Notes: generated from the sequence alone by a model not told the origin. Shown: positions 1-8,820, counted from the first letter of the stretch. The stretch: DNA of 64,000 nt from Pseudonocardia broussonetiae (GCF_013155125.1 NZ_CP053564.1:3727501-3791500), one strand, 5' to 3'. Numbers and translations are program-made.

Positions 1-159
1 CACAAACTGCTGCGCGTGCACCAGGTCCGCTACGTCGAGGACCTGCTGCCCTACGACCTCGCCTGGAGCGGCTCGGGGGTGCTCCTGCTGCTGGTCGGTG
101 CCGTCCTCGCGCGGCGCGGGCGGCGCGAGGGCGCTCCGGTGCGGGGGAGCGGCCGGTGA
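1..159 (+). CDS. DUF2243 membrane protein, C-terminal fragment
   Basis: The gene enters from the left edge, so only its last 52 codons are visible. They read HKLLRVHQVRYVEDLLPYDL, then a Gly/Leu/Val-rich membrane segment and a short basic tail. The VHQVRY-LLPYDLAW signature matches the end of DUF2243 integral membrane proteins, whose function is unknown. Such genes commonly sit directly before a CtaG-like cytochrome oxidase assembly gene, and that is the arrangement here: the TGA stop lies inside the GTGA start of the next gene. The family call is good; a role in oxidase biogenesis is inference from the pairing. Confidence 0.75.
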   Translation, partial: HKLLRVHQVRYVEDLLPYDLAWSGSGVLLLLVGAVLARRGRREGAPVRGSGR

Positions 160-1007
160 CGCACGCCGGCCACGCCGGCACCGCCGTCCCGGTGGTGGGC
201 TGGCTGGTCACGGTGCTGCTCGTGCTGGTGCCGGCGGCCGCGTACGCGGCTCTGGTCCGGGCCCGCGGGCGGCCGTGGCCGCCGCTGCGGACGGCGAGCA
301 CGGTCGCCGGGCTGGTGCTGGCGGCGCTGGCCGTGTCGCCCCTGCTGGGGCCGCACGACCCCCGCGGGCACATGGTCCAGCACCTGCTCCTGGGGATGGT
401 CGCGCCCGTCGCGCTGGTGCTCGGGGCGCCGGGCACGCTCCTGCTGGGCGCGCTGCCGGTCGCCCGCCGGGGCGTCGCGCGGGCGGTGCTGCGCAGCCGG
501 GTGCTGCACGTGCTCACGCACCCGGTGACCGCCGCGGTCCTGTCCGTCGGCGGGCTCCACGTCCTGTACCTGACGCCGCTGCACGCCCTCGCGGCCGCCG
601 ACGGCACCGTCCGCGCGCTCGTCGACGTGCACGTCCTGCTGTCCGGGGTGCTGTTCGCGTGGGCGGTCGCGGGCCCGGACCCGGCGCCGCGCCGACCGTC
701 GGTGACGACCCGTGCGGTCGTGCTCGTGCTCGCGGGCGGGGCCCACGCGCACCTGGCCAAGCTGCTCCACGCCCACGACCTGCACGGCCTGCGCGACGCC
801 GCGCCGCTCATGTACTACGGCGGCGACCTGGCCGAGCTCCTGCTCGCCGTCGCCCTGTTCGCGTCCTGGTACCGCGCCCGCCCGTCGCCCGTTTCGGGGC
901 CCCGTCGCCGGGCACACCCGGCGAGTCCGCATCCCGATCGCCCCAGGAGAAGCCGTGTTCTTCCACCGCCAGGAACTGCAGTACAAGTCGACGCCGGACA
1001 AGCCTGA
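156..1007 (+). CDS. CtaG-like cytochrome c oxidase assembly membrane protein
   Basis: A polytopic membrane protein of 283 residues with about six or seven hydrophobic helices. It carries the conserved histidine features of the caa3-type CtaG family (GHMVQHLLLG near residue 70, and a HAHLAKLLHAHDL segment late). Members are thought to help insert copper into the cytochrome oxidase CuB site; that is family knowledge, not shown here. The GTG start overlaps the DUF2243 stop, which implies translational coupling. The last 40 or so residues are Pro/Arg-rich, lie beyond the final helix, and run 53 bp into the next gene across its ribosome-binding site. Confidence 0.78.
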   Translation: MTHAGHAGTAVPVVGWLVTVLLVLVPAAAYAALVRARGRPWPPLRTASTVAGLVLAALAVSPLLGPHDPRGHMVQHLLLGMVAPVALVLGAPGTLLLGALPVARRGVARAVLRSRVLHVLTHPVTAAVLSVGGLHVLYLTPLHALAAADGTVRALVDVHVLLSGVLFAWAVAGPDPAPRRPSVTTRAVVLVLAGGAHAHLAKLLHAHDLHGLRDAAPLMYYGGDLAELLLAVALFASWYRARPSPVSGPRRRAHPASPHPDRPRRSRVLPPPGTAVQVDAGQA

Positions 1008-1836
1008 CGCCGTCTACGCCCGCAAGCTCCAGGAGGTGCTGGGCGGGCAGTACGGCGAGATCAGCGTGGCCATGCAGTACATGTTCCAGGGCTGGAACAT
1101 GCACACGCCCGGCAAGTACCGCGACCTCGTCTTCGGCATCGCGTCCGAGGAGATCGGCCACGTCGAGATGCTGGCGACGATGATCGCCCAGCTGCTGGAG
1201 AAGGCCCCGCTGGGCATCACCTCCGACGCCGTGCAGGACGACCCGACCGTGGCGGCGGTCGTCGGCGGCATGGACGTGCAGCACGCCATCGTCGCCGGTG
1301 CGGGCGCCCGCGCGGTCGACAGCAACGGCAACCCGTGGCAGGGCAGCTACATCACCGCGAGCGGCAACCTGCTCGCCGACTTCCAGGCCAACGCGAACGC
1401 CGAGATGCAGGGCCGCCTCCAGGTCGCCCGGCTCTACCACATGACCGACGACCACGGCGTCCGCGACCTGCTGTCGTTCCTGCTCGCGCGCGACACCATG
1501 CACCAGAACATGTGGCTGGCCGCGGCCGCCGAGCTGCAGGAGGAGGGCGCCGAGCTGCTGCCGGTGCCGAGCAACTTCCCGCAGAGCATGGAGAACACCG
1601 ACGTCAACTACCAGTACCTGAACTTCAGCGACGGCACGCAGGCGTCGGAGGGCCGCTGGGCCAAGGGCCCGTCGGTCGACGGCAAGGGCGAGTTCACCTA
1701 CCACGAGGGGCCGACGACGACCGCCCCCATGCCGCCCCCCACGCGTCCCGACGCGCGCATGTACGGCACGACCGACCTCCCCAACGCGATGGAGAAGGTC
1801 GCGGGCCGCGCGCAGGACATGCTCAACCGCGAGTGA
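955..1836 (+). CDS. Manganese catalase
   Basis: Decomposes hydrogen peroxide with a di-manganese centre in a ferritin-like four-helix bundle; cytosolic. The 293-residue length is normal for the family. All five expected metal ligands are visible: Glu35 (GGQYGEIS), Glu66 and His69 (SEEIGHVEM), Glu150 (ANAEMQG) and His183 (DTMHQNMW). The GTG start was chosen because an AGGAGA ribosome-binding site lies just upstream and MFFHRQELQYK matches family N-termini. The gene begins inside the 3' end of the CtaG-like gene. A weak stress-sigma-like pair (GTTTC at 891, GGGCA at 910) lies upstream. A 30-bp palindrome follows the stop. Confidence 0.95.
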   Translation: MFFHRQELQYKSTPDKPDAVYARKLQEVLGGQYGEISVAMQYMFQGWNMHTPGKYRDLVFGIASEEIGHVEMLATMIAQLLEKAPLGITSDAVQDDPTVAAVVGGMDVQHAIVAGAGARAVDSNGNPWQGSYITASGNLLADFQANANAEMQGRLQVARLYHMTDDHGVRDLLSFLLARDTMHQNMWLAAAAELQEEGAELLPVPSNFPQSMENTDVNYQYLNFSDGTQASEGRWAKGPSVDGKGEFTYHEGPTTTAPMPPPTRPDARMYGTTDLPNAMEKVAGRAQDMLNRE

Positions 1837-1843
1837 CGGCGTC

Positions 1844-1873
1844 CCGGCTCCGGACCCGCGGGTCCGGAGCCGG
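1844..1873. terminator. 30-bp perfect palindrome between convergent genes
   Basis: A perfect 30-bp self-complementary GC-rich sequence (arms beginning CCGGCTCCGGACCC) sits between the manganese catalase stop and the stop of the convergent gene at 1882. It can form a strong hairpin on either transcript, so it probably serves as a bidirectional terminator. No U-tract follows, as is usual in actinobacteria. Confidence 0.75.
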
Positions 1874-1881
1874 ACCGGTCG

Positions 1882-2346
1882 TCAGGAGGCCGCGCGGTGC
1901 GCGACCGCCGCGGACCGGTGGTCCCGCACGTGGGGCCGGAGCAGGTCGGCCAGCCCGTGCGGGTCCTCGACGCCGAGCACGGCGACGGGGTGGCGCAGCC
2001 GCCGCCACGGCCCGGAACCGGCGACCGGGCGGTGGAAGCGCAGCCGCACCCGCTCGCACCAGCTCGCCCCGAGGCAGAGGCTCCGGTCGCGCAGACCGGC
2101 CCGGACGCCGAGCAGCCGTCCGGTGGCCGCCGGCCGCACCAGCTCGACCGACGCCAGGTTGGGCAGCGGCGTGCACCACCCCCAGCGACCCAGCCGCAGG
2201 TCGACCAGGCCGTCGCCCACCAGCACCGCCGCGGACACCGGGTCGACCGACAACCGGGCCAGCCGCCGCGCCGCGGGGACGTCGAACCGCAGGTCGAACC
2301 GTTCGGGAGCGATCGGCCGGTGATCGGCTCGCAGCGGTGGCAGCAC
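1882..2346 (-). CDS. Conserved actinobacterial hypothetical protein
   Basis: A 154-residue soluble protein of unknown function. It begins VLPPLRADHRPIAPERFDLR and contains DLRLGRWGWCTPLPNLASVEL, a beta-rich layout I recognise from a widespread uncharacterised actinobacterial family. The GTG start has a good GGAGGAGG ribosome-binding site five bases upstream, which decides it against the longer open frame. It is convergent with manganese catalase and divergent from the hemerythrin-like gene, with 79 bp between the two start codons. No catalytic motif is apparent, and I cannot assign a role. Confidence 0.75.
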   Translation of the reverse strand: MLPPLRADHRPIAPERFDLRFDVPAARRLARLSVDPVSAAVLVGDGLVDLRLGRWGWCTPLPNLASVELVRPAATGRLLGVRAGLRDRSLCLGASWCERVRLRFHRPVAGSGPWRRLRHPVAVLGVEDPHGLADLLRPHVRDHRSAAVAHRAAS

Positions 2347-2425
2347 GTCGTCCTCCTCCGGCCGGGCGTCCCGGCCCGAGCCCGGAGGTACCCGTCCCCG
2401 TCCGCCCCACACGATCGGAAGCGCC

Positions 2426-3202
2426 ATGACCGCACCCGACGATCCCCGCCCCGACGGCCCCAGCCCCGACGACCCCAGCCCCGACGGCCCCCGCTCGATC
2501 GCGACGCAGAGCGTCGACGAGATGGGCGGGCCGACCAGCATCCTGGCCCGCCAGCGCGCCGACCACGCCCGGCTCGACCGACTGATGGACCGCGCCCGCG
2601 CCACCGAGGCGGCCGGGGGCCGGGCCCACGCGGTGGCGCTGCGGGCCGTCGCCCGCCTGGTCTTCACGCACGCCTTCGCCGAGGAGGCGGTGCTGTTCCC
2701 CGCGGCGCGGCGCGTGCTGCCCGAGGGCGACGACCTCACCCTCGACATCGAGCGCGACCACCAGCGCGTCGACGAGCTGGTGACGCGGCTGGACCGCTCC
2801 GGCTCCGCCGACCCCGGGCACGCCGCCCTGCTGCGCGAGACCTTCGCCGTGCTCGACGAGGACGTGCGGACCGAGGAGGACGTGCTGCTGCCGCGGCTGC
2901 AGGAGGCCCTCGGGCACGCGGAGCTGCGGCGCCTGGGCTGGGAGTGGGAGCTGGTGCGCCGCATCTCGCCGACGCGCGCGCACCCGGTCGTGTCGCGCCG
3001 CCCGCCCGGTCAGCCGCTGTCGGCGCTGCCGCTCACCGTGCTCGACCGCGGCCGGGACCTGCTCCAGCGGGTCGACGAGCTCACCGGCGGCCGGGCCGCG
3101 CCCGTCGTCGCCGTCGTGGACCGGGCGCTGGCCGCCACCGCGGGGGCCGTGGAGCGGCTGCCCCCGGTGCGCAGGGGTGAGCGGCCGGAGACGTCGCGCT
3201 GA
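2426..3202 (+). CDS. Hemerythrin-like (HHE) domain protein
   Basis: A 258-residue cytosolic protein. Residues 1-35 are a low-complexity Asp/Pro-rich leader with repeated PSPDDP-like units. An HHE four-helix domain follows at about residues 35-180. Candidate iron-binding residues are seen in DHARLDRLMD, FTHAFAEEAVLFP, ERDHQRVDELV and TEEDVLLPRL. Family members bind di-iron and act in oxygen, nitric oxide or redox sensing. The C-terminal 75 residues form an Ala/Val/Arg-rich helical tail with no domain I recognise. The neighbouring manganese catalase hints at oxidative-stress physiology, which is inference. The downstream selO gene is convergent, nine bases away. Confidence 0.85.
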   Translation: MTAPDDPRPDGPSPDDPSPDGPRSIATQSVDEMGGPTSILARQRADHARLDRLMDRARATEAAGGRAHAVALRAVARLVFTHAFAEEAVLFPAARRVLPEGDDLTLDIERDHQRVDELVTRLDRSGSADPGHAALLRETFAVLDEDVRTEEDVLLPRLQEALGHAELRRLGWEWELVRRISPTRAHPVVSRRPPGQPLSALPLTVLDRGRDLLQRVDELTGGRAAPVVAVVDRALAATAGAVERLPPVRRGERPETSR

Positions 3203-3211
3203 CGCGCTCCC

Positions 3212-4648
3212 TCAGGTGCCGCAGTAGGTGACGTAGGGCGTGGCGTCCTCCGGCGGCTCGGCGAGGTCGGCCAGGTCGGGACGGTCGTCGAAGGGGTGCG
3301 TGACGGCGTCGAGCAGCCGGTGCAGGGGGCCCGTGTCGCCCGCGGTGGCCGCGTCGAGGGCCTGCTCGACGCGGTGGTTGCGCGGGATGTTCACCGGGTT
3401 GACGGCGTCCATCGCGGCGGCGACGGCCGCGCGGTCGGCGGGCAGGAGGGCGTCGCGGCGGGCGGCCCAGGCCTCGAAGGGGGCGCGGTCGGTGAACAGG
3501 TCGCGCGCCGAGCCGGCGGACAGGGCGCGGAAGAAGCCCGTGTGGTCGACGCGCTGGGCGTGCAGGAGCTCGAGCAGGTCGGCGGCGAGCGCGGGATCGG
3601 GGGCGTCGAGCCCGAGCTTGGCGGCCATCCCGCGGTCGTGGGCGGCCTGGTAGCGCGGGGCGAACCCCTGCAGCACCTCGGTCGCGGCCTCGACGGCGGC
3701 GTCGGTGTCGTCGTGCAGCAGCGGCAGGAGCGCCTCGGCGAACCGGGCGAGGTTCCACAGCACCATCGAGGGCTGGTTGCCGTAGGCGTAGCGGCCCCTG
3801 TGGTCGATGGAGCTGAAGACGGCGGCGGGGTCGTGGACGTCGAGGAAGGCGCAGGGGCCGTAGTCGATGGTCTCGCCGGAGATCGTGGTGTTGTCGGTGT
3901 TCATCACGCCGTGCACGAACCCGACGAGCATCCACCGGGCCACCAGGTCGGCCTGGGCGTCGGCGACGCCGCGGAGCAGGCCGAGGTACCGGTCCGGGGC
4001 GCCCGCGAGATCGGGGTGGTGGCGCTCGATAGCGTGGTCGGCGAGGTCGCGCAGCAGCGCGGCGTCGCCCGTGGCGGCGGCGTAGGAGAACGTGCCGACC
4101 CGCAGGTGGCTCGCCGCGACCCGGCACAGCACGGCCCCGGGCAGCAGCCGCTCGCGCGGGACCTGCTCGCCCGTGGCCACGACCGACAGCGCCCGCGTCG
4201 TCGGGATCCCGAGCGCGTGCATCGCCTCGCCCAGCACGTACTCGCGCAGCATCGGGCCGAGCACCGCCTTGCCGTCGCCGTTGCGGGCGTAGGGGGTGCG
4301 GCCGGAGCCCTTGAGGTGCAGGTCGCGGCGGCGCCCGGCGACGTCGCGGACCTCGCCGAGCAGCAGCGCGCGGCCGTCGCCCAGGCGGGGCTGGTAGTGG
4401 CCGAACTGGTGGCCCGCGTAGACCTGCGCGACCGTGCGGACGCCGTCGGGGACCCGGCCGACGAGCAGCCCCGTGCCGGCGGGCGTGCGCAGGGCGGCGG
4501 GGTCGACGCCGAGCTCCGCGGCGAGCGGCTCGTTGAGCACCACCAGCCGCGGGTCGGGGAACGCCGCGGCGCTCCACGGCGTCGCGAGGTCGGGGAGGGC
4601 GCGGGCGAACGCGTCGTCGAGGTCGAGGAGGGTGGCCGCGGCAGTCAC
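3212..4648 (-). CDS. selO: SelO family protein adenylyltransferase
   Basis: A pseudokinase-fold enzyme that transfers AMP from ATP to Ser, Thr or Tyr of redox proteins (family knowledge). The 478-residue length is typical. Diagnostic blocks are present: [32 protein letters not shown] with the ATP-contacting Lys, and [19 protein letters not shown] with the metal-binding Asn/Asp. The extreme C-terminus has a Cys (TYCGT) in the region that holds selenocysteine or cysteine in homologs. The GTG start is preceded by TAGCCT and seven bases, which suggests a leaderless transcript. Confidence 0.95.
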   Translation of the reverse strand: MTAAATLLDLDDAFARALPDLATPWSAAAFPDPRLVVLNEPLAAELGVDPAALRTPAGTGLLVGRVPDGVRTVAQVYAGHQFGHYQPRLGDGRALLLGEVRDVAGRRRDLHLKGSGRTPYARNGDGKAVLGPMLREYVLGEAMHALGIPTTRALSVVATGEQVPRERLLPGAVLCRVAASHLRVGTFSYAAATGDAALLRDLADHAIERHHPDLAGAPDRYLGLLRGVADAQADLVARWMLVGFVHGVMNTDNTTISGETIDYGPCAFLDVHDPAAVFSSIDHRGRYAYGNQPSMVLWNLARFAEALLPLLHDDTDAAVEAATEVLQGFAPRYQAAHDRGMAAKLGLDAPDPALAADLLELLHAQRVDHTGFFRALSAGSARDLFTDRAPFEAWAARRDALLPADRAAVAAAMDAVNPVNIPRNHRVEQALDAATAGDTGPLHRLLDAVTHPFDDRPDLADLAEPPEDATPYVTYCGT

Positions 4649-4703
4649 GTCGTCCAGGCTACGGGCCCCGGCCGACAGTGCGCGGCGCTCGCGCGTGGTG
4701 CGG

Positions 4704-4728
4704 GTGTGACGACGGCCGGTCCGGGGTA
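4704..4728 (+). promoter_or_regulatory. Candidate SigB/SigF-type promoter
   Basis: GTGTGA, 13 bases, then GGGGTA resembles the GTTT-N15-GGGTA consensus of group 3 stress sigma factors in actinobacteria. The same hexamers with the same 13-bp spacer occur before the DUF5709 gene at 42871-42895. It lies about 43 bp before the ATG at 4771. The element is seen; the sigma assignment is inference. Confidence 0.5.
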
Positions 4729-4770
4729 GACGTCGGCACCATCCCACCGATCCGCACACAGGAGGACACG

Positions 4771-5259
4771 ATGTCCCTGCTCAGGTACGCACTGGTCGCC
4801 GCCGCCGGCTACTACGCCGGTCAGCCCGCGGGACGGCGGCAGCTCGACAAGCTCATGGGACAGGCCAAGGAGGCCGCCCAGAGCCCGAAGGCCGCCGAGC
4901 TCACCGAGCGCGGCAAGACCCTCGCCGGACAGGGTGCGGCGCGGGCCGTCGGCAAGGTGAAGGGGGCGACGTCGTCCGTGACCTCCCGGTCCTCGTCGTC
5001 GGGCACCGCGTCCTCGGGCACCGGCGCCACCGACCCCGGCATCCGCACCGAGGCCGGGTCGGCGACGCCGTCCGGCAACGGGACCCTGGGCACGAGGACC
5101 TCGGGGACCGGGGCCGCCGGCACGGGGACCGGGACCGGGGCCGCCGGCTCGGCTGACCCGTTCGACGGCCGCACCGTCGCCGAGGACAGCGCGGCGGTCC
5201 GCACCGGCGTGACCCCGCCGCCGCCCGCCACCCGCACCGCCCCGGGCGAGGCGGAGTAG
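4771..5259 (+). CDS. YtxH-like hypothetical protein with Gly/Thr/Ser-rich tail
   Basis: A 162-residue protein. The N-terminus ([20 protein letters not shown]) looks like a short membrane-associated helix, followed by a charged amphipathic segment ([15 protein letters not shown]) as in YtxH-like general stress proteins. From about residue 75 it becomes low-complexity Gly/Thr/Ser/Ala, with [14 protein letters not shown] repeats, and is probably disordered. The ATG start has a strong AGGAGG site. A stress-sigma-like promoter lies upstream, which fits a general stress role, but the exact function is unknown. Confidence 0.7.
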   Translation: MSLLRYALVAAAGYYAGQPAGRRQLDKLMGQAKEAAQSPKAAELTERGKTLAGQGAARAVGKVKGATSSVTSRSSSSGTASSGTGATDPGIRTEAGSATPSGNGTLGTRTSGTGAAGTGTGTGAAGSADPFDGRTVAEDSAAVRTGVTPPPPATRTAPGEAE

Positions 5260-5317
5260 CCGTCCTGTCGGTGGCCGCGTGCATAATCCGGCTCGCCGAC
5301 CGAGGGGACGACGAACG

Positions 5318-6313
5318 ATGACGGTGCCGCACGCGCTCACCGAGCCGGACGTGGTGGAACTGCGCAGGGAGACGGCCGCGAGCGGGCCGGTCACGGTGTG
5401 GTTCACCGAGGCCGCCGTCGGCGTGCCGGTGGGCGGCTCGGCCAAGGTCGTGGCGGTCGGGGAGGCCGGCGAGGGGGAGTTCATCCAGGTCCGGCGCTCC
5501 GGCTCCCGCGACACGATGTTCTGCTCGCCCAACGAGCTCACCCGTGTCCGGCCGAGCCGGGCGTCGGCGGGGAAGTGGGGCGGGTCGGGCGGGAGCGCCG
5601 CGTCGGCCGGGAGCGCGGGGCGCGGCGCGTCCGCGGGGCGCGGGGAGAAGGCGTCCGCCGCTGCGGTGGCACCCGCGCCCACGCGGTCGGCTCCGGCGCG
5701 GTCGGCGGCGTCGCCCGGCTCGCCGTCCCCTTCTCCGTCCCGCACGCCGAGCACGGGTGGGCCGTCGTCGGCCACCTCGTCCGCGCCGTCGTCCGCTGCG
5801 TCGCGGCCCGGCTCGGCCGGCGACCAGGCGGGCCGCCCGTCCGGCGGGCCTCCGGCGGGCTCGTCCGGCGAGCTGTCGGCCGGAGCGGCTCCGGCCCGGG
5901 CGGCGGCGAAGGCCCGGGCCGCTTCGGCTGCGGCGGACTCGGTTGCGGCTCCGGCCCCGGCTCCCGGCGCCACGGGGGCCGACCCGTCGACGCCACCGGC
6001 GTCCGCCGTCCCGGCCCGTCCCGCCCGCGCGCGGCGCGACACCGCGCGCACCTCGGAGCTGAGCGTCACCCTCAGCGCCACCGCCGAGGGGGAGTGGAGC
6101 GTCGAGGTGCTGGCCGGGAAGAAGCGCGTGGTGCCGTCCACGGCGGTCCCGGCCACCGCCGTCGCCGCGGCGGCGCGGGCGCTGCCCGTCGCGGTCGCGG
6201 AGGCCGTCGAGTCCTCGCTCGAGGGTGCGCGCCGCCGCCAGCGCGAGCGCGTGGAGCAGCTGCGCGCCGAGCTCGACGCGGCGCAGCGCGTCCTCGACGA
6301 GTTCGAGGCCTGA
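5318..6313 (+). CDS. Conserved hypothetical protein with disordered middle (DUF6319-like)
   Basis: A 331-residue protein in three parts. A folded N-terminal module of about 80 residues (VVELRRETAASGPVTVWFTE through CSPNELTRVRPSR) is followed by about 160 residues of Ala/Ser/Pro/Gly low complexity. The last 85 residues run from a beta segment (SVTLSATAEGEWSVEVLAG) into a coiled-coil-like helix (RRQRERVEQLRAELDAAQRV). The pattern resembles proteins annotated DUF6319 in Pseudonocardiaceae, but I am not certain of that name. The ATG at 5318 was preferred because it follows GAGGGGACG and begins the conserved part. Function unknown. Confidence 0.65.
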   Translation: MTVPHALTEPDVVELRRETAASGPVTVWFTEAAVGVPVGGSAKVVAVGEAGEGEFIQVRRSGSRDTMFCSPNELTRVRPSRASAGKWGGSGGSAASAGSAGRGASAGRGEKASAAAVAPAPTRSAPARSAASPGSPSPSPSRTPSTGGPSSATSSAPSSAASRPGSAGDQAGRPSGGPPAGSSGELSAGAAPARAAAKARAASAAADSVAAPAPAPGATGADPSTPPASAVPARPARARRDTARTSELSVTLSATAEGEWSVEVLAGKKRVVPSTAVPATAVAAAARALPVAVAEAVESSLEGARRRQRERVEQLRAELDAAQRVLDEFEA

Positions 6314-6398
6314 GCCTGCAGGTTTGCGGCGGCGGGGGCGGGGATCACCCGTGGTGGGTGGCGACGTCCGCCGCCCGGTACGGGACACGGAGCATCAC

Positions 6399-6620
6399 AT
6401 GACCGGCACACCGATCCCACGCGCTCACGACGGGGTCCCCGTCGCCGACATCACCGAGCGGCTGATGGCCGAGTTCGGGGCCGTCGTCCCGCTCTCGGAG
6501 ATCAGCGCGGCGGTGGTGCGAGCGCTGCGCGACCTGGCCGGGGTGCCGGTCGGCGCACTCCCGGAGCTGGTGGAGCGCCTCGCGCGGCAGGTCCTGCGCG
6601 AGGCGGGCGGCGAGGGCTGA
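6399..6620 (+). CDS. Small three-helix-bundle-type protein
   Basis: A 73-residue protein whose core ITERLMAEFGAVVPLSEISA...VRALRDLAGVP..ALPELVERLARQVL resembles the short three-helix-bundle dimerisation domain found as small stand-alone actinobacterial proteins. No catalytic residues. The start is ATG without a strong ribosome-binding site. Upstream, GTTTG at 6322 followed by GGGGAT loosely resembles a stress-sigma promoter. It is convergent with the ZIP transporter gene nine bases away. Function unknown. Confidence 0.6.
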   Translation: MTGTPIPRAHDGVPVADITERLMAEFGAVVPLSEISAAVVRALRDLAGVPVGALPELVERLARQVLREAGGEG

Positions 6621-6629
6621 GGCGGCCGG

Positions 6630-7382
6630 TCACGCCGCCAGGTGCACGACGAGCGCGGTGAGGAAGCCGACCGCGGTGATGAGGCCGGTCAGCACGTGCG
6701 TCCGCTCGAACGCCTCCGGGATCATCGTGTCGGCGACCATCGCGAGCACGGCCCCCGCCGCCACCGCGGTGATCGTCGCGATGACGGCGGGGGAGACACC
6801 GTCGAGGGCGAGGTACCCGATCATCGCGGCGAGCCCGCTGAGCACGGCGATGCCGGTCCACACGCCGAAGACGTAGCGGGCGCTGCGTCCGGCCTGCTTC
6901 ATCCCCGCCGCGCTGGAGAGGCCCTCCGGCACGTTGGAGATGACGACGGCCGCCAGCACGGCCGGGCTGACCGCGCCCCCCGCCAGCAGCCCGACGCCGA
7001 GCACCACCGACTCCGGGATGCCGTCCAGCAGTGCGCCGACCGCGATCGCCGCACCGCTGCCCGAGCTCTCCGCCTCCGAGGGCTGCTGCCCGCCGGATCG
7101 CTTGCGGTGGCGGGCGCCGCGCCGGTCGAGGGCGGTGTTCGCGGCCACGTAGACGACGGCACCGGCGAGGAAGCCAAGCACGGTCGGCAGTGCGCCGCCC
7201 AGCCGGACCGCCTCGTCGACCAGCTCGAACGCGAGCGCCGAGATCAGCACCCCGGCGCCGAACGCCATGATCCCCGCGATGACGGCGCGGGGGACCCGCA
7301 CCCACCAGGCGATGGCGGCGCCCAGCACCAGCGCGCCGCCGCCGACCAGGCCCCACAGCCCCGCCGCGAGCCAGGTGGGCAC
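6630..7382 (-). CDS. ZIP family divalent metal transporter
   Basis: A 250-residue integral membrane protein with about eight hydrophobic helices. It shows the ZIP hallmark metal-path motifs DGIPESVVLG and ISNVPEGLSSA, in helices IV and V of the family, separated by a charged cytosolic loop after helix III (RHRKRSGGQQPSEAES). ZIP proteins move zinc or other divalent metals into the cytoplasm; the substrate cannot be read from sequence. The GTG start follows a GAGAGGGG site. It stands alone between convergent and codirectional neighbours. Confidence 0.9.
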   Translation of the reverse strand: MPTWLAAGLWGLVGGGALVLGAAIAWWVRVPRAVIAGIMAFGAGVLISALAFELVDEAVRLGGALPTVLGFLAGAVVYVAANTALDRRGARHRKRSGGQQPSEAESSGSGAAIAVGALLDGIPESVVLGVGLLAGGAVSPAVLAAVVISNVPEGLSSAAGMKQAGRSARYVFGVWTGIAVLSGLAAMIGYLALDGVSPAVIATITAVAAGAVLAMVADTMIPEAFERTHVLTGLITAVGFLTALVVHLAA

Positions 7383-7422
7383 GGGCCCCCTCTCGTCCGC
7401 TCCTGCCGCCCGTCCTACCGGG

Positions 7423-8595
7423 TCAGGCGATGGAGCGCACGTTGGACCGGTCGCCGCCCGGCGTCGCGCGGGAGTCCTCGTCGTCGGTGAGGACGGCGCG
7501 CAGCAGCAGCCCGCCCTGCAGCTTCACCAGCCGCGAGGCCAGCGTCGTGACGTACCGGAAGCCGGCGCGGGGGTCGAGCACCGTCCGCGGGCTCACGTCC
7601 AGCGCGGCCCTGACGACGTTGCGCACCAGGTCGGCCGGGACCGGCTGGGCCAGCAGGACGACGCCGTCCGGGCCGGGCCGGCCCTGGATGCCGGCGACGC
7701 CGCGCGGTCCGACCGGGCCCTGCGGACCCTGCTCGCCCTGGAGCCCCTGCGGACCGGTCAGGCCCTTGGCGCCGACCTCCCCGATCGGGCCCTGCAGGCC
7801 CTGCGGACCGCGGTCGCCCTGCGGACCGGTCTCGCCGATCACGCCGCGCTGGCCGGGCGCGCCCGGGAGGCCCTGCGGCCCCTGCTCGCCGGCCTCGCCG
7901 ACCGACCCGCGCGGGCCGCGCTCGCCGACCGGACCCACCGGCCCGACCGGTCCACGCGGACCGGGCTCCCCGGGACGGCCGGTCGAGCCGGGGACGCCGG
8001 GCGCGCCCTGCTCGCCGGTCAGCCCCGCCGGGCCCGTGATGCCGCGCGGGCCCTGCTCACCCGCGGGCCCGACGGGTCCCTGCGGTCCGGTCTCGCCCTT
8101 CGCGCCGGTCTCGCCGCGCAGGCCGACGGGCCCGGGCAGGCCCTTCTCGCCCTTGTCACCGGGCTCGCCGGTGGCGCCGACGGGTCCCTTGTCGCCCTTG
8201 TCGCCGCGCTCGCCCGCGGGGCCGACCGGGCCCTTCTCGCCCTTGTCACCGGGCTCGCCGAGCGGCCCGACCGGGCCCTTGTCGCCCTTGTCGCCGCGCT
8301 CACCGATGAGCCCGACCGGGCCCTTGTCGCCCTTGTCACCGCGCTCGCCCGCGGGGCCGACCGGGCCCTTCTCGCCCTTGTCACCGGGCTCGCCGAGCGG
8401 CCCGACCGGGCCCTTCTCGCCCTTGTCACCGCGCTCGCCGGCCGGCCCCATCGGACCGCGCGGGCCCTTCTCGCCCTGCTCGCCCGGGGCGCCGACCGTC
8501 GCGACGCTCTCCGGAGCGACCTGCTCCGCACCCTGGTTCTTCTTGCCACCGCGCTTGCCGGTGCCGCGGTCGTTCACGTCTGCTGGCTGGGTCAT
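7423..8595 (-). CDS. Collagen-like protein with 92 Gly-X-Y triplets
   Basis: A 390-residue protein. Residues 1-34 are a charged, Lys/Gly-containing leader with no signal peptide. Residues 35-310 are an uninterrupted run of 92 Gly-X-Y triplets rich in GDKGEK and GPVGP. Residues 311-390 are a compact non-repetitive domain (LLAQPVPADLVRNVVRAALD). Bacterial collagen-like proteins form triple helices, usually at the surface, on spores or on phage fibres. Here no secretion or anchor signal is visible, so location is open. Seven near-identical 15-residue units (residues 53-157) show recent repeat expansion. The ATG start has a GAGAGG site. Confidence 0.88.
   Translation of the reverse strand: MTQPADVNDRGTGKRGGKKNQGAEQVAPESVATVGAPGEQGEKGPRGPMGPAGERGDKGEKGPVGPLGEPGDKGEKGPVGPAGERGDKGDKGPVGLIGERGDKGDKGPVGPLGEPGDKGEKGPVGPAGERGDKGDKGPVGATGEPGDKGEKGLPGPVGLRGETGAKGETGPQGPVGPAGEQGPRGITGPAGLTGEQGAPGVPGSTGRPGEPGPRGPVGPVGPVGERGPRGSVGEAGEQGPQGLPGAPGQRGVIGETGPQGDRGPQGLQGPIGEVGAKGLTGPQGLQGEQGPQGPVGPRGVAGIQGRPGPDGVVLLAQPVPADLVRNVVRAALDVSPRTVLDPRAGFRYVTTLASRLVKLQGGLLLRAVLTDDEDSRATPGGDRSNVRSIA
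8125..8439 (-). repeat. Seven 45-bp tandem repeats inside the collagen-like gene
   Basis: Seven consecutive 45-bp units encode variants of GERGDKGEKGPVGPL (residues 53-157). Units differ at only a few positions (GER/GEP, GEK/GDK, GPL/GPA/GLI/GAT). The high nucleotide identity suggests slippage or recombination and probable length polymorphism between strains. Confidence 0.9.
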
Positions 8596-8820
8596 GCCGG
8601 ATGTGCCTCTCGTGGTCCACTGCTCGATCCCGCCGCCGCGGCCCTGCTGGCCCGGCGGCCCGTGGAGCACTCCTGCGGGCTCCTCGACGCGGGGGCACTG
8701 CCTCCCGCCCGTTCCCCCCGATTACCCCCCCGCTCCGGAGGTGACGCCCCGCGCAGGCCCGTTGACCGTGTGACGCCGCGCATGCGCTGGTCGGCGGCAC
8801 GGCCGGGCGGCGTCCCGGAC

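Noticed and set aside
8125..8439. Regular 45-bp repeats considered as a CRISPR array
   Set aside because: No unique spacers; the units are coding and nearly identical throughout.
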